The position numbers were made by a program, and so were the translations under genes. A stretch of DNA of 64,000 bases from Methylobacterium sp. J-026 (lineage in GTDB: Bacteria; Pseudomonadota; Alphaproteobacteria; Rhizobiales; Beijerinckiaceae). The stretch covers positions 1 through 64,000 of the forward strand of contig NZ_JAKSYC010000272.1 in assembly GCF_022829585.1 (NCBI RefSeq), read 5' to 3'. Numbering within the stretch: position 1 is the first letter of the stretch; every line of letters starts with the position of its first letter. Positions 56,045 through 64,000 of the stretch are shown here, in pieces. The notes under the pieces are model-generated. The model saw only the letters and a program-made list of their open reading frames with translations, was not told where the DNA came from and ran no database searches.

Positions 56045-57679
56045 CTTCCGTACAGAACTGCGAACACTGGGCGCGGCTGAGCCGGCATCAAGGATGGCTG
56101 TTTCCAGGGCTTCTTTCCCGCCAACGATGCGGATGACATCTGCCCCGACCTCGACCCGGTCGACGATCGCCTGAAGCCACGCCTTCCGGAACGGGATCTC
56201 TCCCGTCGTCACGTTCTCGCGCATCAGACGGCCGAATCGTTCGATGAGGTCCGGAGCGATTTCCGCCGGCGGACGCGCGTTGACGTGGATCCGGTCGAGC
56301 GCCGCTTTGGCGCGGTCCCGCTCCTGTTTCAGCGCCGCAAGACGGTCCCTCAGGATGTCGTCGAGGTCGGTCATTCCTTCTTCGATCATTCGGTACAAGC
56401 GCTTCAGTTTCTCCTCCGCCCCGGCGACCTCGCGGTGCAGCGCCGCCACCCGCACGTCGACCTGGATCGCCTTCTCCGCCCTCACCGACCAAAGCGAGGC
56501 GAGCGTCGTCCGCAGCCGGTCAGGCTGCAACAGCTCCGCCACGAGGCGGTCTGTGACCAACGTGTCGAGGGTGTCCATCCGGATCGATCGGCCGGTGCAG
56601 CCGGTCTTGCCTTGCCGGCCGTGGGTCGAGCAGCTGTAGTAGCGATGGACTTGGCCGGACTTCGACGTGCCGGTGCGGAGCGTCATAGGGCCGCTGCAGG
56701 TCGTGCAGGTCGCCAGCCCGGTGAGCAGGATCGGGCCGGTCACGACCCGGGCCGGCGTGGTGCGTGGGTTGTGCGCCTTCAGCGTCGCCTGCACCGCCTC
56801 GAACTCGGACAGGGAGATGATCGCCGGCACAGTGATCGGGATCTGCTCCGCCTTCGGTTTCTCGGTCAGCGTCCGCGAGCAGCGCCGGTTGAACACCCAC
56901 TCGCCGACATACACGCGGTTGGTCAGGATACCGTGAACCGTCGCGACCCCGAAGCGACCCCCGGAGCGAGTGCGGTAGCCGCGCTCGTTGAGATGGCAGG
57001 AGATCGCCTTGACCCCGAGCGGACCGGAGATGCCGTCGCCATGGCGGTAGAGGCGGAACATCAGTGCGATCGTTTCCGCCTCGACGCTGTCGACCGCCAA
57101 CCGCTTCTTGATCCGGGCCCCGCGCTTCTCGACCTCGACGGCGGTGTAGCCCAGCGGCACCGGAGCGCCGTTGTAGAAGCCCTGACGCGCATTCTCCTTC
57201 ATCGCCCGCAGCACGTGCTTGGCGTTCTCCTTCGACTGGTACTCGTCGAACAGGGCGATCACCTGCCGCATCATCACCTGGGCGGGATCGTCACCGAGTT
57301 CCTGGGTGATCGAGATCAGCCGCACGCCGGCCTTGGCGAGGCGGCGCACGTACATCTCCAGACCGAACGAGTCCCGGAAGAACCGCGAGTATGAGTGGAC
57401 GAGGATGACGTCGAAGGGGTCGTCGTCGTCGCAGGCGCGCTCGATCATCTTCTGGAACGCGGGGCGGTTGTCGTCGGTGGCCGAGGCACCCGGCTCGACA
57501 TACTCCCCCATCACCGGCCAAGCCTTGGCGGCGCAGAAGGCGTGCACCTGCGCTCGCTGATCGGGGATCGAGAGATCCGATTCGGCCTGGCGTCCGGTGG
57601 AAACGCGCAGGTAGCAGACGACACGCTGAGGCTCATCGAGAGCAGGCATGGCGCGCGCTTTGCGGGTGTAATGACTCAC
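56015..57679 (-). CDS. Large serine recombinase of an integrative element
   Basis: A 554-residue serine recombinase. The resolvase domain has the catalytic Ser in CYLRVSTGRQAES (about 22-34) and VHSYSRFFRDSFGLE; a Recombinase domain follows (GVKAISCHLNERGYRTRSGG, about 223-242), then a zinc-ribbon with CTTCSGPM and YYSCSTHG...CTG (about 317-360) and a coiled coil near 405-450. Its final ten codons (RKDSNL end) are read from the tRNA 3' end. It probably integrates the element at tRNA-Arg. Confidence 0.93.
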   Translation of the reverse strand: MSHYTRKARAMPALDEPQRVVCYLRVSTGRQAESDLSIPDQRAQVHAFCAAKAWPVMGEYVEPGASATDDNRPAFQKMIERACDDDDPFDVILVHSYSRFFRDSFGLEMYVRRLAKAGVRLISITQELGDDPAQVMMRQVIALFDEYQSKENAKHVLRAMKENARQGFYNGAPVPLGYTAVEVEKRGARIKKRLAVDSVEAETIALMFRLYRHGDGISGPLGVKAISCHLNERGYRTRSGGRFGVATVHGILTNRVYVGEWVFNRRCSRTLTEKPKAEQIPITVPAIISLSEFEAVQATLKAHNPRTTPARVVTGPILLTGLATCTTCSGPMTLRTGTSKSGQVHRYYSCSTHGRQGKTGCTGRSIRMDTLDTLVTDRLVAELLQPDRLRTTLASLWSVRAEKAIQVDVRVAALHREVAGAEEKLKRLYRMIEEGMTDLDDILRDRLAALKQERDRAKAALDRIHVNARPPAEIAPDLIERFGRLMRENVTTGEIPFRKAWLQAIVDRVEVGADVIRIVGGKEALETAILDAGSAAPSVRSSVRKWRARKDSNL

Positions 57680-57716
57680 GGCGGGAACCTCGGCACGGCA
57701 GGGGTGGTGAGCACGT

Positions 57717-58183
57717 TCAGAGAGATGAAAGCTGCTTCGACTGGTACGCGTCGAACCGGGCGATCACCTGCCGTATCATCACCTGGATGGGGTCGTTGTA
57801 GAGTTCCTCGGTGACCGAGATCAGGCGCACGCCGGCCTCGGCGAGGCGGCGCACGTACGGATCGCGCCCGCAGGCATCCCGAAGAAATCGCGGATGAGAG
57901 GGGACGAGGATGACGTCGAAGGGATGGTCGTCGTCGCAGGCGCGCTCGATCATCGTCTCGAATGCGGGCCGGTTGTCGTCGGTCGCCGAGGCACATGGTT
58001 CGACACACGCGTCCACCACTGGCCAAGCCTTGGCGGCGCAGAAGGCATGCACCTGTGCCCGCTGGTCGGGGAGCGAGAGATCCGATTCGTCTGCAGTCCA
58101 GTGGAAACGCGCAGGTAGCACACGACGCGCTGCGGTCCGTCGAGAGACGGCAGGACGCGCGTTTTGTGGGCGTGTCGGCTCAT
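57717..58183 (-). pseudogene. Degenerate second recombinase N-terminal fragment
   Basis: Two frames give an N-terminal half of a resolvase domain paralogous to the intact recombinase: VVCYLRVSTG from one frame, then LPDQRAQVHAFCAAKAWPV and ATDDNRPAFETMIERACDDD from the other. A one-base deletion near 58094 separates them. The frame ends at 57717 with YQSKQLSSL, after which homology stops, so the recombinase and zinc domains are missing. It is a partial, frameshifted duplicate that lies just upstream of the intact gene. Confidence 0.7.
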
Positions 58184-58310
58184 TGGCGGAACCTCAGCAG
58201 TTCAAGAACGAGAGCTCTCATGGACATGGAGGCTGCGAACTCTGCGACTCGGCGGCAAGAGTCGTCGCTGCATCCTCCAAAGGCGGTCACGCTCGCAGGA
58301 TGGCGAAGCC

Positions 58311-58568
58311 TCAACCCAGCAGATCGTCGATGAAGCTCCCGAGATGCCGATCGATCACTTCGATCTCCCGGGTCGCCACGTTGGTGGGATCTGCGAGATC
58401 GAGGACGAACGAGGGATGCCTGCGGATACCGGGGCGGCGCTGCGTTGCGACGCGAGCCCGCGCACCGGGGGCATGGCGTCCGTCAGGCCGCCGAGGCTCG
58501 GTCTTGCGTCGTCCGTTTCGGCGAGATGTGTTCGGGGGAAATGGCTTACGCATCGTCGGGCTCCTCAA
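58311..58568 (-). CDS. Hypothetical protein (uncertain)
   Basis: An 85-residue frame, Arg/Pro-rich for 50 residues, then a more protein-like end DPTNVATREIEVIDRHLGSF. No family recognised. Composition is consistent with either a small element gene or non-coding DNA. The surrounding 58184-58310 holds nothing supportable. Confidence 0.3.
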   Translation of the reverse strand: MRSPTMRKPFPPNTSRRNGRRKTEPRRPDGRHAPGARARVATQRRPGIRRHPSFVLDLADPTNVATREIEVIDRHLGSFIDDLLG

Positions 58569-58646
58569 TGGAGCTCTCCAATGATGCCAGTCCGCTTTGA
58601 AAAACTCGGGTAAAAACTCGCGCGGCCCTGTCGAACGACGAAATCT

Positions 58647-59687
58647 TCAGCCTGTCCGCTGCTTCGCGATGATCGCCGGCACACGGATCTCGATCGGCCC
58701 CCCCCGTTTGATCGCTGTTTCGACCTCGTTCAGCAGCTCGCCGCGCAAGAAGTGGATGTTTGCGTCGGCGAGACCGTTGAAGGCGTCGATGATCAGGTCC
58801 CTGCAGAGGAAGTACCGGCTGATCGCATCGGGATCGGTGCTGTCGAGACTCGACCAGCCGGCGAGGTAGTTGATCAGCCAGTTTGCACCGTCCGGGCTCA
58901 GCGGACCGAACTTTCCGATCCTGCACCACCCGGCGCAGCGTGCCGCTTCGAACATGGCACTCGACAGATGGTAGCTCCGCCACAGCTCAGCGGGATTGAT
59001 GTGACCGTAGATCGCGACTTCGACCATCTCCGGTAGGCTCAGGCGGAATTTCTCCTGTTGCTTGGTGTCGAGGAGCAGGCGCTCCTCCAACAGAGCTTCC
59101 TTCCCTTCCCACCAACCGATGTCGTCGTGCGCGCGCACCGCGTGGCCGAGTTTGTGTTGCTCGCTGGTGATGAGCTGGTCTTGTTCGCTAGCGATGGCGA
59201 GCAGGCGCAGGATCCGTTTCTGTGCGGTGATCCAGGCATCGCCGGTTTTCGCGTTCGGCTTTCCCGGATGTTTGCGTCCCCGTCCGCGCGCGTCACCCTT
59301 GAACGCCTTGAAGGTGGGATATGGCGATAGCTCGGCTACGAACTTCTCTGCCGCATCGGTAACCGTTGCCGGACTCCACGACACTGGGATCCCATGGAGG
59401 ATCTCCTGCCGCAACTCCTCGTGCAGAACCTCACGCCGATGTCCTTTCGCGCGGCCAGCATCTCGCGCGCGACGGAGCAGCGCCTCGAAGAGGCCGACGT
59501 AGGTGAGGCCGAAGCTCGCCTGCAGGAGCCTCTTCCGCTCAACGGTGCGGGGGCGTCCCGTCTGGACGGGCGGCGGACACGTAACTGGGACCCAGGCGAG
59601 CGGGTGACCTCGTCCATCCCGACGGATGTCCTCCGTTTTGAGGGGCTGGCTGTACACGAACCTGGGGGCATCATCGTCGCCGAGCAT
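58647..59687 (-). CDS. Hypothetical element-borne protein
   Basis: A 346-residue soluble protein. No signal or membrane segment. The first half is Arg/Lys-rich (LLRRARDAGRAKGHRREVLH); the second half has Trp/Leu-rich helices (GWWEGKEALLEERLLL, NPAELWRSYHLSSAMFEAAR). I do not recognise it. It lies inside the integrative element and may be cargo or an element-maintenance gene. Confidence 0.6.
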   Translation of the reverse strand: MLGDDDAPRFVYSQPLKTEDIRRDGRGHPLAWVPVTCPPPVQTGRPRTVERKRLLQASFGLTYVGLFEALLRRARDAGRAKGHRREVLHEELRQEILHGIPVSWSPATVTDAAEKFVAELSPYPTFKAFKGDARGRGRKHPGKPNAKTGDAWITAQKRILRLLAIASEQDQLITSEQHKLGHAVRAHDDIGWWEGKEALLEERLLLDTKQQEKFRLSLPEMVEVAIYGHINPAELWRSYHLSSAMFEAARCAGWCRIGKFGPLSPDGANWLINYLAGWSSLDSTDPDAISRYFLCRDLIIDAFNGLADANIHFLRGELLNEVETAIKRGGPIEIRVPAIIAKQRTG

Positions 59688-59911
59688 TGAGTCCGCTCCA
59701 TCGTTTGAAGGTGGATTCGAGCGATCTCAAGATCGCGACGAAGAATGTAGGTCGGCATGAGAGTCCTCATGCCGACCCTTCGTATGAAGATATGGAAGAT
59801 TATCGACTATGGGCCTGATGTCGTATTTTGCCTGGTATGACGCATAGCTCTGTAGACTGTTTGTGTAAGTCGCGGATCGCAACCTATCGCTGCCGTCATC
59901 TCGACGGATGA

Positions 59912-60772
59912 TCAGAACAGCGGATCCTCTTTCTTTGTCGGATTGTTCCTGGGCTGTGGAATCGGATGTGGCTCGAAGCCCGGGGGAGGTGCGCGATCCA
60001 TTCTCGCCGCAGCCGCGAGGCATAAATCGAGACTCGGTTGATTTCGAATGCCCGATGTCCGCTCTGCCATGGATGCAGGCGATGATGGTGTCGGCGCCCG
60101 TGACGTGCTCAGCGGAACGCTCGTCTCTCGGATTGGCGGCGCCGGCATCGGATTGTGTGAAGTGACGGGCTGCGCCGCCGGCCGCGTTACCTCGGCGGAC
60201 TGAGGTGGCTTTGCGGGTATCACCGTTTGTGCGAGCGGCGCTGGTGCCGGTCGAGCCTGTTGTACTGGGTGCGCGTCGGTTATCGGTCGCGAGACATCTG
60301 GCTGGACTGGAATGCCCCGCATCGCCTGTGTTTGTGACGTCGATGCTGGCTTCGACGACGCTGCCGCAGTCGGTGATCGGTTCGACGGACAGGGATCGCC
60401 GCTGACCATTATCGCGGGCGATGACGACCCGGCTGACTGACCAGCTCCACGCTTTGCCGGTTTCGTACCCTTCGTGCGCCGCCCCTTCGATTTGCTGCGC
60501 CGGCCGCCACGCGCCGCGATGTAGCGCTTGAGCGTGGCTGCGAGCATCGGTTGGCCGCCAAGCCGAACGCGCTCGGCAATCATCTCGATGGTGTGGCCCG
60601 CATCCAGGAGCGCCAGGATCTTCGGGGCGAGGTCTCCAATGGCTTTCGCAAGTGTGATCGTCTCGCGTGGCGGCGGTGGCGGAATGCGTAGCAACGCATC
60701 GAGCGCCTCGTGCGACGCAGAGATTTCCTCCGACTTGATCGGGACCCTTATTCGCTTTGGCTTTACCATCAT
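59912..60772 (-). CDS. HTH protein with Pro-rich tail, mobilisation-related (tentative)
   Basis: A 286-residue protein. Residues about 38-90 (LAKAIGDLAPKILALLDAGHT, then IEMIAERVRLGGQPMLAATL) form a helix-turn-helix of the kind seen in plasmid HTH proteins that sense or bind mobilisation origins. A Lys/Arg-rich segment follows, then a long Pro/Ala/Ser-rich tail. Two ATGs begin it (60772, 60769); GGAG is just upstream. The role in the element is a guess. 59727-59911 has nothing supportable. Confidence 0.6.
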   Translation of the reverse strand: MMVKPKRIRVPIKSEEISASHEALDALLRIPPPPPRETITLAKAIGDLAPKILALLDAGHTIEMIAERVRLGGQPMLAATLKRYIAARGGRRSKSKGRRTKGTKPAKRGAGQSAGSSSPAIMVSGDPCPSNRSPTAAASSKPASTSQTQAMRGIPVQPDVSRPITDAHPVQQARPAPAPLAQTVIPAKPPQSAEVTRPAAQPVTSHNPMPAPPIRETSVPLSTSRAPTPSSPASMAERTSGIRNQPSLDLCLAAAARMDRAPPPGFEPHPIPQPRNNPTKKEDPLF

Positions 60773-60973
60773 TGGCTCCACCTGTGGATTGGTTCGCTCG
60801 ACGCATCGTCAGCGTCCGCCGTCACCATGGTCACGCTTGCCTGTACCGATTGCAAGAACTTTTTGCCGCGAATCGATGCAGATGAGTGTTATATTGATTG
60901 TGTTTTACAGTGATTCGCCCCCGCAAATTTCGCTGTGCTTGTCAACTCATTGACCAATCAAGCGCCGGTGTGA

Positions 60974-61357
60974 ATGCTTGAGACGGCGATGCTCGATTCC
61001 CCCACGGACTCGACAAAGTTGATCGCTTTCGAGTTGGCTAGCGAGCTTATGATCTACGTAGAAAACTGCGCGACGCCGGTTAAACGAGCTCGCCGCAAAA
61101 CGATCGCCAGTGCGCTGCGCGACGGCTTCGTTCCAGGCTTGGTGGCCAAAGCGGAGGCGATCACCGCGCGTCGGCTGACGCCGCGGGAAGACCAGGGAAA
61201 GACAACACCCATGGAGGACGCAGGGGGCAGGATGCCCTTTGCTAACCGCGCCGTCCCCGCCGGCCACGGAGCGCAAAGGGTCGGGGGCCGTTCGGCGCTC
61301 TCGCTTCTCACCTCCCCCTCAGCCTGTCGGGGCGTGCCCCCGAACCCCCACCCCTGA
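60974..61357 (+). CDS. Hypothetical protein (uncertain)
   Basis: A 127-residue frame. The first 65 residues look protein-like (TKLIAFELASELMIYVENCA, then KRARRKTIASALRDGFVPG), the rest is Gly/Arg/Pro-rich. Not recognised. 60773-60973 is a less GC-rich gap and may hold the promoter for the genes on either side. Confidence 0.35.
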   Translation: MLETAMLDSPTDSTKLIAFELASELMIYVENCATPVKRARRKTIASALRDGFVPGLVAKAEAITARRLTPREDQGKTTPMEDAGGRMPFANRAVPAGHGAQRVGGRSALSLLTSPSACRGVPPNPHP

Positions 61358-61379
61358 AGGCCCCCTGAGGACGACGCCG

Positions 61380-61691
61380 ATGTCCGGCCAACGTGGTTCA
61401 GAGCGCCGCCAACTCACGGAGATGGTCGGCATTCGGCTCGCCCCCGACGAGCACGCGCGCCTCCTTCGCGAAGCGCAGGTGGCCGGGCTCACCCTCGCCG
61501 CGCTCACCCGCCGTCGGCTGGTCGGGCTGCACATCGCGGCACAAGTCGATGATGAGCACATTCGCGAGCTGCGCCGGCTCGGCGGCCTCGCCAAGCTCGC
61601 CATCCGCACCCCCGGTTTGCGCGAGGACGGCCGCCTCGCCCTGCGCGATATCCGCCGCGCCATCGACGCCCTGTCGAGGGCGCCGTCATGA
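61380..61691 (+). CDS. MobC-like plasmid mobilisation protein
   Basis: A 103-residue protein with the ribbon-helix-helix look of MobC relaxosome proteins: TEMVGIRLAPDEHARLLREA, AGLTLAALTRRRLVG, then a C-terminal helix ending RDIRRAIDALSRAPS. It would bind the oriT and help the relaxase nick. The stop overlaps the start of the relaxase remnant (ATGA). No oriT can be assigned from the sequence alone. Confidence 0.65.
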   Translation: MSGQRGSERRQLTEMVGIRLAPDEHARLLREAQVAGLTLAALTRRRLVGLHIAAQVDDEHIRELRRLGGLAKLAIRTPGLREDGRLALRDIRRAIDALSRAPS

Positions 61692-61920
61692 TCGGCAAGC
61701 GCGTGGACAAGCGCCGCGACGGTGCACCTCGGCGAAGGTGGCAACCCGCACCTGCACGCGCTGGTCTCACGCGTCGCACCGGATGCCGACAAGGCGACCA
61801 AGGTCGCCTTCTTCCACAACGCCATCGGGCGCGCGGTCGCCCGGATCGAGCATGCCCAGGGCTGGCGACGCGAGCCCGGCGCGCACTTCGAGATCCTCGA
61901 AGACGTCACGGGAGAACAGC
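61688..61920 (+). pseudogene. Relaxase N-terminal remnant with internal deletion
   Basis: From ATG 61688 the frame begins MIGKRVDKRRDG, the usual relaxase start. The neighbouring frame (from about 61719) carries the relaxase motif NPHLHALVSRVAPD and VAFFHNAIGRAVARIEHAQG to 61920. Normally about 100-200 residues, including the catalytic Tyr, lie between these. A deletion has joined them out of frame, so this relaxase domain cannot be complete. Confidence 0.6.
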
Positions 61921-62226
61921 ATGTCAGCAGGTACAGGACAGCCCGGCGGGCAGCAGCCGAATTGGGGGCAGGTCGCCGCCAAGCATGCGGAGCATGCCTC
62001 CGTCGAAGCGCACGCCGCCCATCGCGACACGCGCAGGATCCTGCAGTTCCTGCAGGGCGGTGGGGATCAAGCCGAGGAGGATCCGATGGGCGCGATCCTC
62101 GAAGCCCAGGACGCGATGATGGAACAACAGGAGCAGATCGTCGGGCTCCTGGCAGACATGCGCGAAGAGATCGGCCAGTTGCGGGCTCAGATGCAGGCGG
62201 TGCTGGTTCGGCTCGGGATCGGTTGA
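61921..62226 (+). CDS. Small coiled-coil protein
   Basis: A 101-residue protein. The start at 61921 has GGGAG 6 bases upstream. After a Gln/Gly-rich beginning (GQPGGQQPNWGQVAAKHAEH) it forms a long helix with coiled-coil spacing (EQIVGLLADMREEIGQLRAQ, about 73-92). It is embedded in the relaxase region in a different frame. Possible relaxosome accessory or a mobile-element gene; not recognised. Confidence 0.6.
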   Translation: MSAGTGQPGGQQPNWGQVAAKHAEHASVEAHAAHRDTRRILQFLQGGGDQAEEDPMGAILEAQDAMMEQQEQIVGLLADMREEIGQLRAQMQAVLVRLGIG

Positions 62227-62264
62227 GGCGGGCCAATGCCGACACGGCTCACCTCCCACGACAG

Positions 62265-64000
62265 GTGAGCGCGAGCCGGTTGCGTGCTTCCGCTGCTCAC
62301 GCTTCCAAAGCTAACGGGCAACGCCGGGAGAGCACCGAGGCGCGTATCACCCGCGTCCGGGACGCACTCCGAGCGGCCGCGGCGGACGATCCAAACGCGC
62401 GGGTTGCCCGTTATATGGCCGCCGCCCGCGTCCGTGAGAGCTATCGGGCGACGGCCCAGGCAAAGACCCTCGCCCGCCGTTTCGATCCGGGCGACGCCCT
62501 GCCTTCCGGAGCGGCGCGGGCGGAGATCTACCAGGGCGGCGAGAGTGCCGCGCGGCGGGCCATCGAGATCGTAGCCCCGATCGTCGCGCGCGCCGGATCC
62601 TGGGCCGCCCTGCACCGCGATCTCGCTACGGAGGAGATCGTCTACGCGAGCAAGGGATCGGGCGCGATCCTGATCATCGATGGTCAGGTCATCAAGGCCT
62701 CGACCTGCCGCGCCGCGAGCTTGGCCAAGCTGCAGGCTCGGCTCGGGCCGTTCGAGCCGGGTCCAGCTGCGCAGGGCGTCCGACCGGCCTACCTTCCCGA
62801 AGCGCAACCTTCCGGATCACCGCGCGCCGCACCGGGAACCGATCCAGAACTTCATGTGCTGGCACGGCGGCGCAAACACGAGGCTGATCGGGTCCGTGAG
62901 CGGTACGACGCGAGCTATCCCGCGCTCGATGCGATGCCCCTGCTCAAATCGGTGCTGGTCGGCCCCCGGCCTTCGACCGCGCCCAGCGCGCGAACGCTCG
63001 CCAGACAGACCGGTCGATCGCCGCCCAAGCTCGCCCCCCTGAAACGTGATAACGAGCCGGCGGCACGGATCCCGCACACGCTGGCAACGTGTCATGCCGC
63101 GCTCGATGCTTCTCGCTACCGCCTCGTCGCCGTGCGACCCGCTCCGGTCCCGCACGACCCGATCGACCGGAGCGTTAGGCCGGTCAGAATACCCGATCGC
63201 CTCGCCCATATTCCGCCCAGTCCGATGGCAAAGATCGCCGCGGCATTGCCCGGCTTCCTGGCGGCGTTCGACGATCGGACGATCCATCTGGCTCCCGACG
63301 ACGACCGGCGCCACCACGTCGTCCTGGCCGATCTCGATGCTCGAGCCGTTGATCGCCTCCAGCGGAGGTTCTCACCGTCCCTGATCCTCGCCCGGGGGAG
63401 AAGGCGCTTCGACGCTGTCCTGAGCGCGACCAAGCTTCTGCTCCCGTTCGAGATGGCTGCGGTTGCGCGAGCTGCTGCCGCGATCCGCGGTTTTGTCGGT
63501 GCGGCCCGAGGGCGTTTGGGACTGACGATCCTCGACGATCCGAGCCCGGACGGCTTCAGGCTATTCGCACACGCAATCCAGACGACGGGGAAGGATTGCA
63601 GCGCGTTCGCAGCAGCGATCCAGCGGCAGGCGCGGTGGTTCGTCCGGCGTTTCGGCGTCGGAGCCTCCTCACGCTCGGGCGTAGCGCCGGATGCCGCACA
63701 CCCGACGCAGCCCGTGCCGCCGGACGCGATGCTCTACCGCGAACACCGGTTGAACATCCTCGCGATGTGGGAAGGACCTTGGCCGGACGCCTCACGGGTC
63801 GATGCCCTCGTCGCCCGCCGTCTGCGCGTCTCGGGGCACGACCAGACCGAAGTCGCCGCCTTGATCGCCGCGTATGCACCCTCGACCGCCGGCAGGCACC
63901 GCGACTGGCAGGCCTACGGAAAGCGGGCCGCGGCACACGCGTTCAGTGACTTGGATGACGGGAGCTGGACGTTCGACCGTCGCCCGGATGCTGAGCCATC
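62265..64000 (+). CDS. Relaxase/TraI-type C-terminal region (partial at window edge)
   Basis: A frame open from at least 61692 through the end of the window. From about 62300 it encodes YQGGESAARRAIEIVAPIVA, then SWAALHRDLATEEIVYASKG and SGAILIIDGQVIKAST, then LAKLQARLGPFEP, a block found in C-terminal regions of MobA/TraI relaxases of alphaproteobacterial elements. Later Pro-rich and basic segments and RLAHIPPSPMAKIAAAL follow. GTG 62265 is one possible start; the true one is unclear. The gene continues beyond 64000. Confidence 0.6.
   Translation, partial: MSASRLRASAAHASKANGQRRESTEARITRVRDALRAAAADDPNARVARYMAAARVRESYRATAQAKTLARRFDPGDALPSGAARAEIYQGGESAARRAIEIVAPIVARAGSWAALHRDLATEEIVYASKGSGAILIIDGQVIKASTCRAASLAKLQARLGPFEPGPAAQGVRPAYLPEAQPSGSPRAAPGTDPELHVLARRRKHEADRVRERYDASYPALDAMPLLKSVLVGPRPSTAPSARTLARQTGRSPPKLAPLKRDNEPAARIPHTLATCHAALDASRYRLVAVRPAPVPHDPIDRSVRPVRIPDRLAHIPPSPMAKIAAALPGFLAAFDDRTIHLAPDDDRRHHVVLADLDARAVDRLQRRFSPSLILARGRRRFDAVLSATKLLLPFEMAAVARAAAAIRGFVGAARGRLGLTILDDPSPDGFRLFAHAIQTTGKDCSAFAAAIQRQARWFVRRFGVGASSRSGVAPDAAHPTQPVPPDAMLYREHRLNILAMWEGPWPDASRVDALVARRLRVSGHDQTEVAALIAAYAPSTAGRHRDWQAYGKRAAAHAFSDLDDGSWTFDRRPDAEP

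Overview
The window is high-GC DNA from an alphaproteobacterium. Gene content and style (factor-independent uricase, two-domain stress proteins, dnaK-grpE-cbpA-cbpM, a tsaE-amgK fusion next to murU, many small Ala/Pro-rich secreted proteins, frequent ATGA/GTGA gene overlaps) suggest Methylobacterium or a close relative. That assignment is an inference; no rRNA is present. The sequence is chromosome-like: it holds a perfect parS site (44632-44647) and housekeeping genes (folE, hisI, yidD, tsaE, tRNA-Arg).

Region by region. 1-700: tail of an IS5-family transposase and a decayed IS481-family transposase. 0.9-4.1 kb: assimilatory nitrite reductase operon (unknown gene, nirB, nirD). 4.8-7.4 kb: a glutathione transferase and a DUF485-actP acetate uptake pair. 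7.5-22.6 kb: a stress island with three paralogous triple-BON proteins, a PRC-barrel protein, an OsmC protein, a FixK-like Crp/Fnr regulator, a heme-binding-like protein, a universal stress protein, and an operon of two small proteins plus dnaK, grpE, cbpA and cbpM. Four sites resembling FNR/FixK boxes (TTGAT-N4-ATCAA) lie in the promoter regions of these units, so the island looks like one regulon, possibly for low oxygen. 22.6-26 kb: a YeiH-type transporter with a small Cys-rich partner, and a secreted ClpP-fold protein. 26.3-33.7 kb: a seven-gene operon for organosulfur uptake and desulfurisation (two MetQ, MetN, MetI, two SfnB-like flavoproteins, and an NtaA-type monooxygenase broken by a frameshift). 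34.6-43.8 kb: purine uptake and catabolism (Tsx-like porin, BMP-type ABC transporter, NCS2 permease, uricase) plus a fused remnant of the two next urate-pathway genes. 44-48.2 kb: parS, yidD, Fe-S scaffold, folE, hisI, patatin. 48.2-52.3 kb: small hypothetical proteins and an aquaporin. 52.8-55.9 kb: cyanase, tsaE-amgK, murU.

56-64 kb: an integrative mobilizable element starts at tRNA-Arg(ACG). A large serine recombinase reads into the tRNA 3' end. Behind it come a degenerate second recombinase N-terminus, unknown cargo genes, a HTH protein, a MobC-like protein and a relaxase region that runs off the right edge. The relaxase has lost most of its N-terminus.

The genes form a few functional sets: nitrogen (nitrite, cyanate, purines), sulfur (organosulfur), and a chaperone/BON/USP protection module that the FixK-like protein at 11977-12714 may control.
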